A stretch of DNA of 64,000 nt from positions 15,129,162 to 15,193,161 of the forward strand of contig NW_024037072.1 of the NCBI RefSeq assembly GCF_015706575.1, read 5' to 3'. The notes under the pieces were generated by a model that saw only the letters and a list, made by a program, of their open reading frames with translations, was not told the DNA's origin and ran no database searches. Both the position numbers and the translations under genes were made by a program. Origin of the DNA: Patiria miniata. Its lineage: Eukaryota; Echinodermata; Asteroidea; Valvatida; Asterinidae. This document shows, piece by piece, positions 62,301-64,000 of this stretch (its first letter is position 1; each line of letters begins with the position of its first letter).

Positions 62301-64000
62301 AGAACAAAAAACTACAAGGTTGCACCAAGGGCCCACCAACAGCCACAACTGAAATAGATTCTAAACTTAGTAACGATTCTAAATCTAGTAAGGGATTTCC
62401 CCGACATGAGTGGGCACAGACTTAAATGTACATTCTGCGCCTTTTAACATAATTACTTTTTTGTATTATTATTTTAAACACTGTCATCAGGAAATGACTG
62501 AGAGGATTTTACTCAATTTCGTATTTTGCGTTGGTGGATTTCCGCTGAAACCAACAAAAGGGGAGGAGCTACATGTATTTTTGACAGGAAATGATATCAC
62601 GTCATTAACGATTTAACATCCTCTACGACGAAAATGAAATTAGAAAAATCCTGGTTGATAAACTTATATAATTACCAGGAGCCAAATTTATAGATTTTCC
62701 GAAAGGAATAAAAATCTGCCTTATATGAACAAGGTTTAAAACTAAAATATTAATGTTTGGTACAATTTCTTCTTTATAATAAAAATAATATTACTATAGT
62801 GCTGTTACAACATGTACATACCGGTAGCAAAGTCTCAAAGTCAAACTTTACAAAGCGCTTCAAAATTAATACCCCTATTTATCAGACCATGATAACTTTC
62901 CTGCAGCAGCTTGAGATCAGTTCAATCTGGTCTCTATACCCTCACAGATACCAATTTTAACTCCTGGATAGAGCGAGACAATCTAAATACACTGTCTTGC
63001 ACAAGAACACAATAATTAGTACTACATTCTTGATTGACTCTGGACCCATGTACATGGACTCCATTTACATGTACACAAAGATACATGTAAACAACACATC
63101 AGGGCCCTACAAATGGCATGCCTGCTTTTGCTGACCAAACCTTTTCCGGGGCACATGTATTAAAGTGGAGTTGTGTACATGTACAACCTTGTTCTAGTTT
63201 TTAACTCTCCCGTGGTTTGACTGGACACCTCAAAATCTGGGTTCTGGCAAATTGGAGGACAAAAAATGCAGGACCTTTTAAAATCCTCCAGAATTTATTG
63301 TTACTGCACTACCACACCTTTCAATTCCTTTCGAAAGGTATTGAAAGGCAACTTACTGAATTTGCCCACAGAGTTGCTTCACCTTCTGAAACCTTTCGAA
63401 AAGTTTCAAAGTTCCAGCACTATTTCACCTTTCAAAACCCTTTTAGTCAGGCAAATTTAAAATGTTTTGAAAGGTCTGATAATTCTCTGCCAACTGCACT
63501 GGGCATAGCAGGGTTAAATGGTGTTTGAAAATCCATGATTCATCCTCGTAGTTGATGACAATCCTCAACACATGTAAATTCCATAAGAATATCCCGACAT
63601 GAACTTCTTTCATCTTTGACACTCTGAACTTCTGTCATGCCAAGAATTCAAAAAATGAACATCGGCAAGAACTGAAAATTACCCCCAAAAATTGATATTT
63701 TAAATTCTGATAGTTTAATAATACAATGAAGTTAAAAAAAAAAAAAAAGATTTTAAAGGAAAATGTTTGAGAGAATGTATACGCCTTTTGGGCTCGAAAA
63801 AATATCCACAATATGACAATAGTTAGAATGATTTTTAAAAAGTAGAATACGAACGTTCACCTAACAATACCTTGGAAATTTGATGTTATTCTGTACTTAT
63901 CGCGTGAAGTAATTTTGGGGCACAACATTTTGGTCCTCAAAAATGGCTGAGACCTGATATCTGATACATCTCTTGCATTTGGCTCAAAATTTCAATGCTT
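59383..64000 (-). other. MEF2 5' UTR and upstream sequence
   Basis: The exon containing the ATG extends upstream as 5' UTR; a plausible acceptor 'ttcatccag' ends at about 59464. MEF2 genes usually have one or more non-coding first exons far upstream, and I cannot locate one here. The rest is AT-rich with scattered TACATG/TGTACA runs and no recognised coding exon to the window end. Confidence 0.4.

Overview
The window is a eukaryotic, intron-rich, AT-rich nuclear segment, most likely from a marine invertebrate deuterostome. An echinoderm or other ambulacrarian is my best guess. The reasons are multi-kilobase introns, many short inverted-repeat DNA transposons, tRNA-derived SINE-like repeats, long poly(dG)/poly(dC) runs and frequent TACATG/TGTACA motifs. 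The species cannot be fixed from the sequence alone.

Three protein-coding genes can be supported. (1) On the + strand, about 3.6-5.0 kb, a two-exon gene encodes a predicted 207-residue protein that I do not recognise. Its N-terminus fits a myristoylation/palmitoylation signal, and it has a short coiled coil, an acidic stretch and a Lys/Arg-rich tail. (2) On the - strand, 9.9-21.7 kb, lies the small-RNA 2'-O-methyltransferase HENMT1/HEN1. Seven coding exons were joined by eye with consistent splice phases; only the first coding exon is missing. It carries a ten-unit tandem repeat inside the coding sequence. (3) On the - strand, 31.4-59.4 kb, lies a complete MEF2 coding sequence. Eight coding exons give a predicted 492-residue protein with MADS box, MEF2 domain, polyglutamine tracts, SPQP repeats, a phospho-SUMO motif and a C-terminal basic motif. 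Gene 1 and HENMT1 are convergent; HENMT1 and MEF2 are in tandem.

Layout: 1-3.6 kb has no recognised gene and one dispersed repeat. 3.6-5.0 kb is the unnamed gene, and 5.0-9.9 kb its 3' flank with a hAT-like MITE. 9.9-21.7 kb is HENMT1, whose introns are crowded with TTAA-flanked MITEs, minisatellites and a foldback element. 21.7-24.3 kb is the HENMT1 5' side, with a candidate promoter and a long-TIR element holding a tRNA-like module. 24.3-31.4 kb is AT-rich, has no coding exon and is compatible with a long MEF2 3' UTR. 31.4-59.4 kb is MEF2, with hairpins, SINEs, a 0.6-kb tandem duplication and a candidate enhancer near 47.3 kb. 59.4-64 kb is MEF2 upstream or 5' UTR intron sequence.

The genes do not form a pathway. 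MEF2 is a muscle/neuronal transcription factor and HENMT1 stabilises piRNAs. The points most worth a second look are the in-frame minisatellite in HENMT1, two TTAA-MITE families joined at one shared TTAA, a MITE whose central palindrome changes in a compensatory way, inverted-repeat elements that enclose tRNA-like modules, and paired RFX X-boxes around a perfect MEF2 site inside MEF2 itself.
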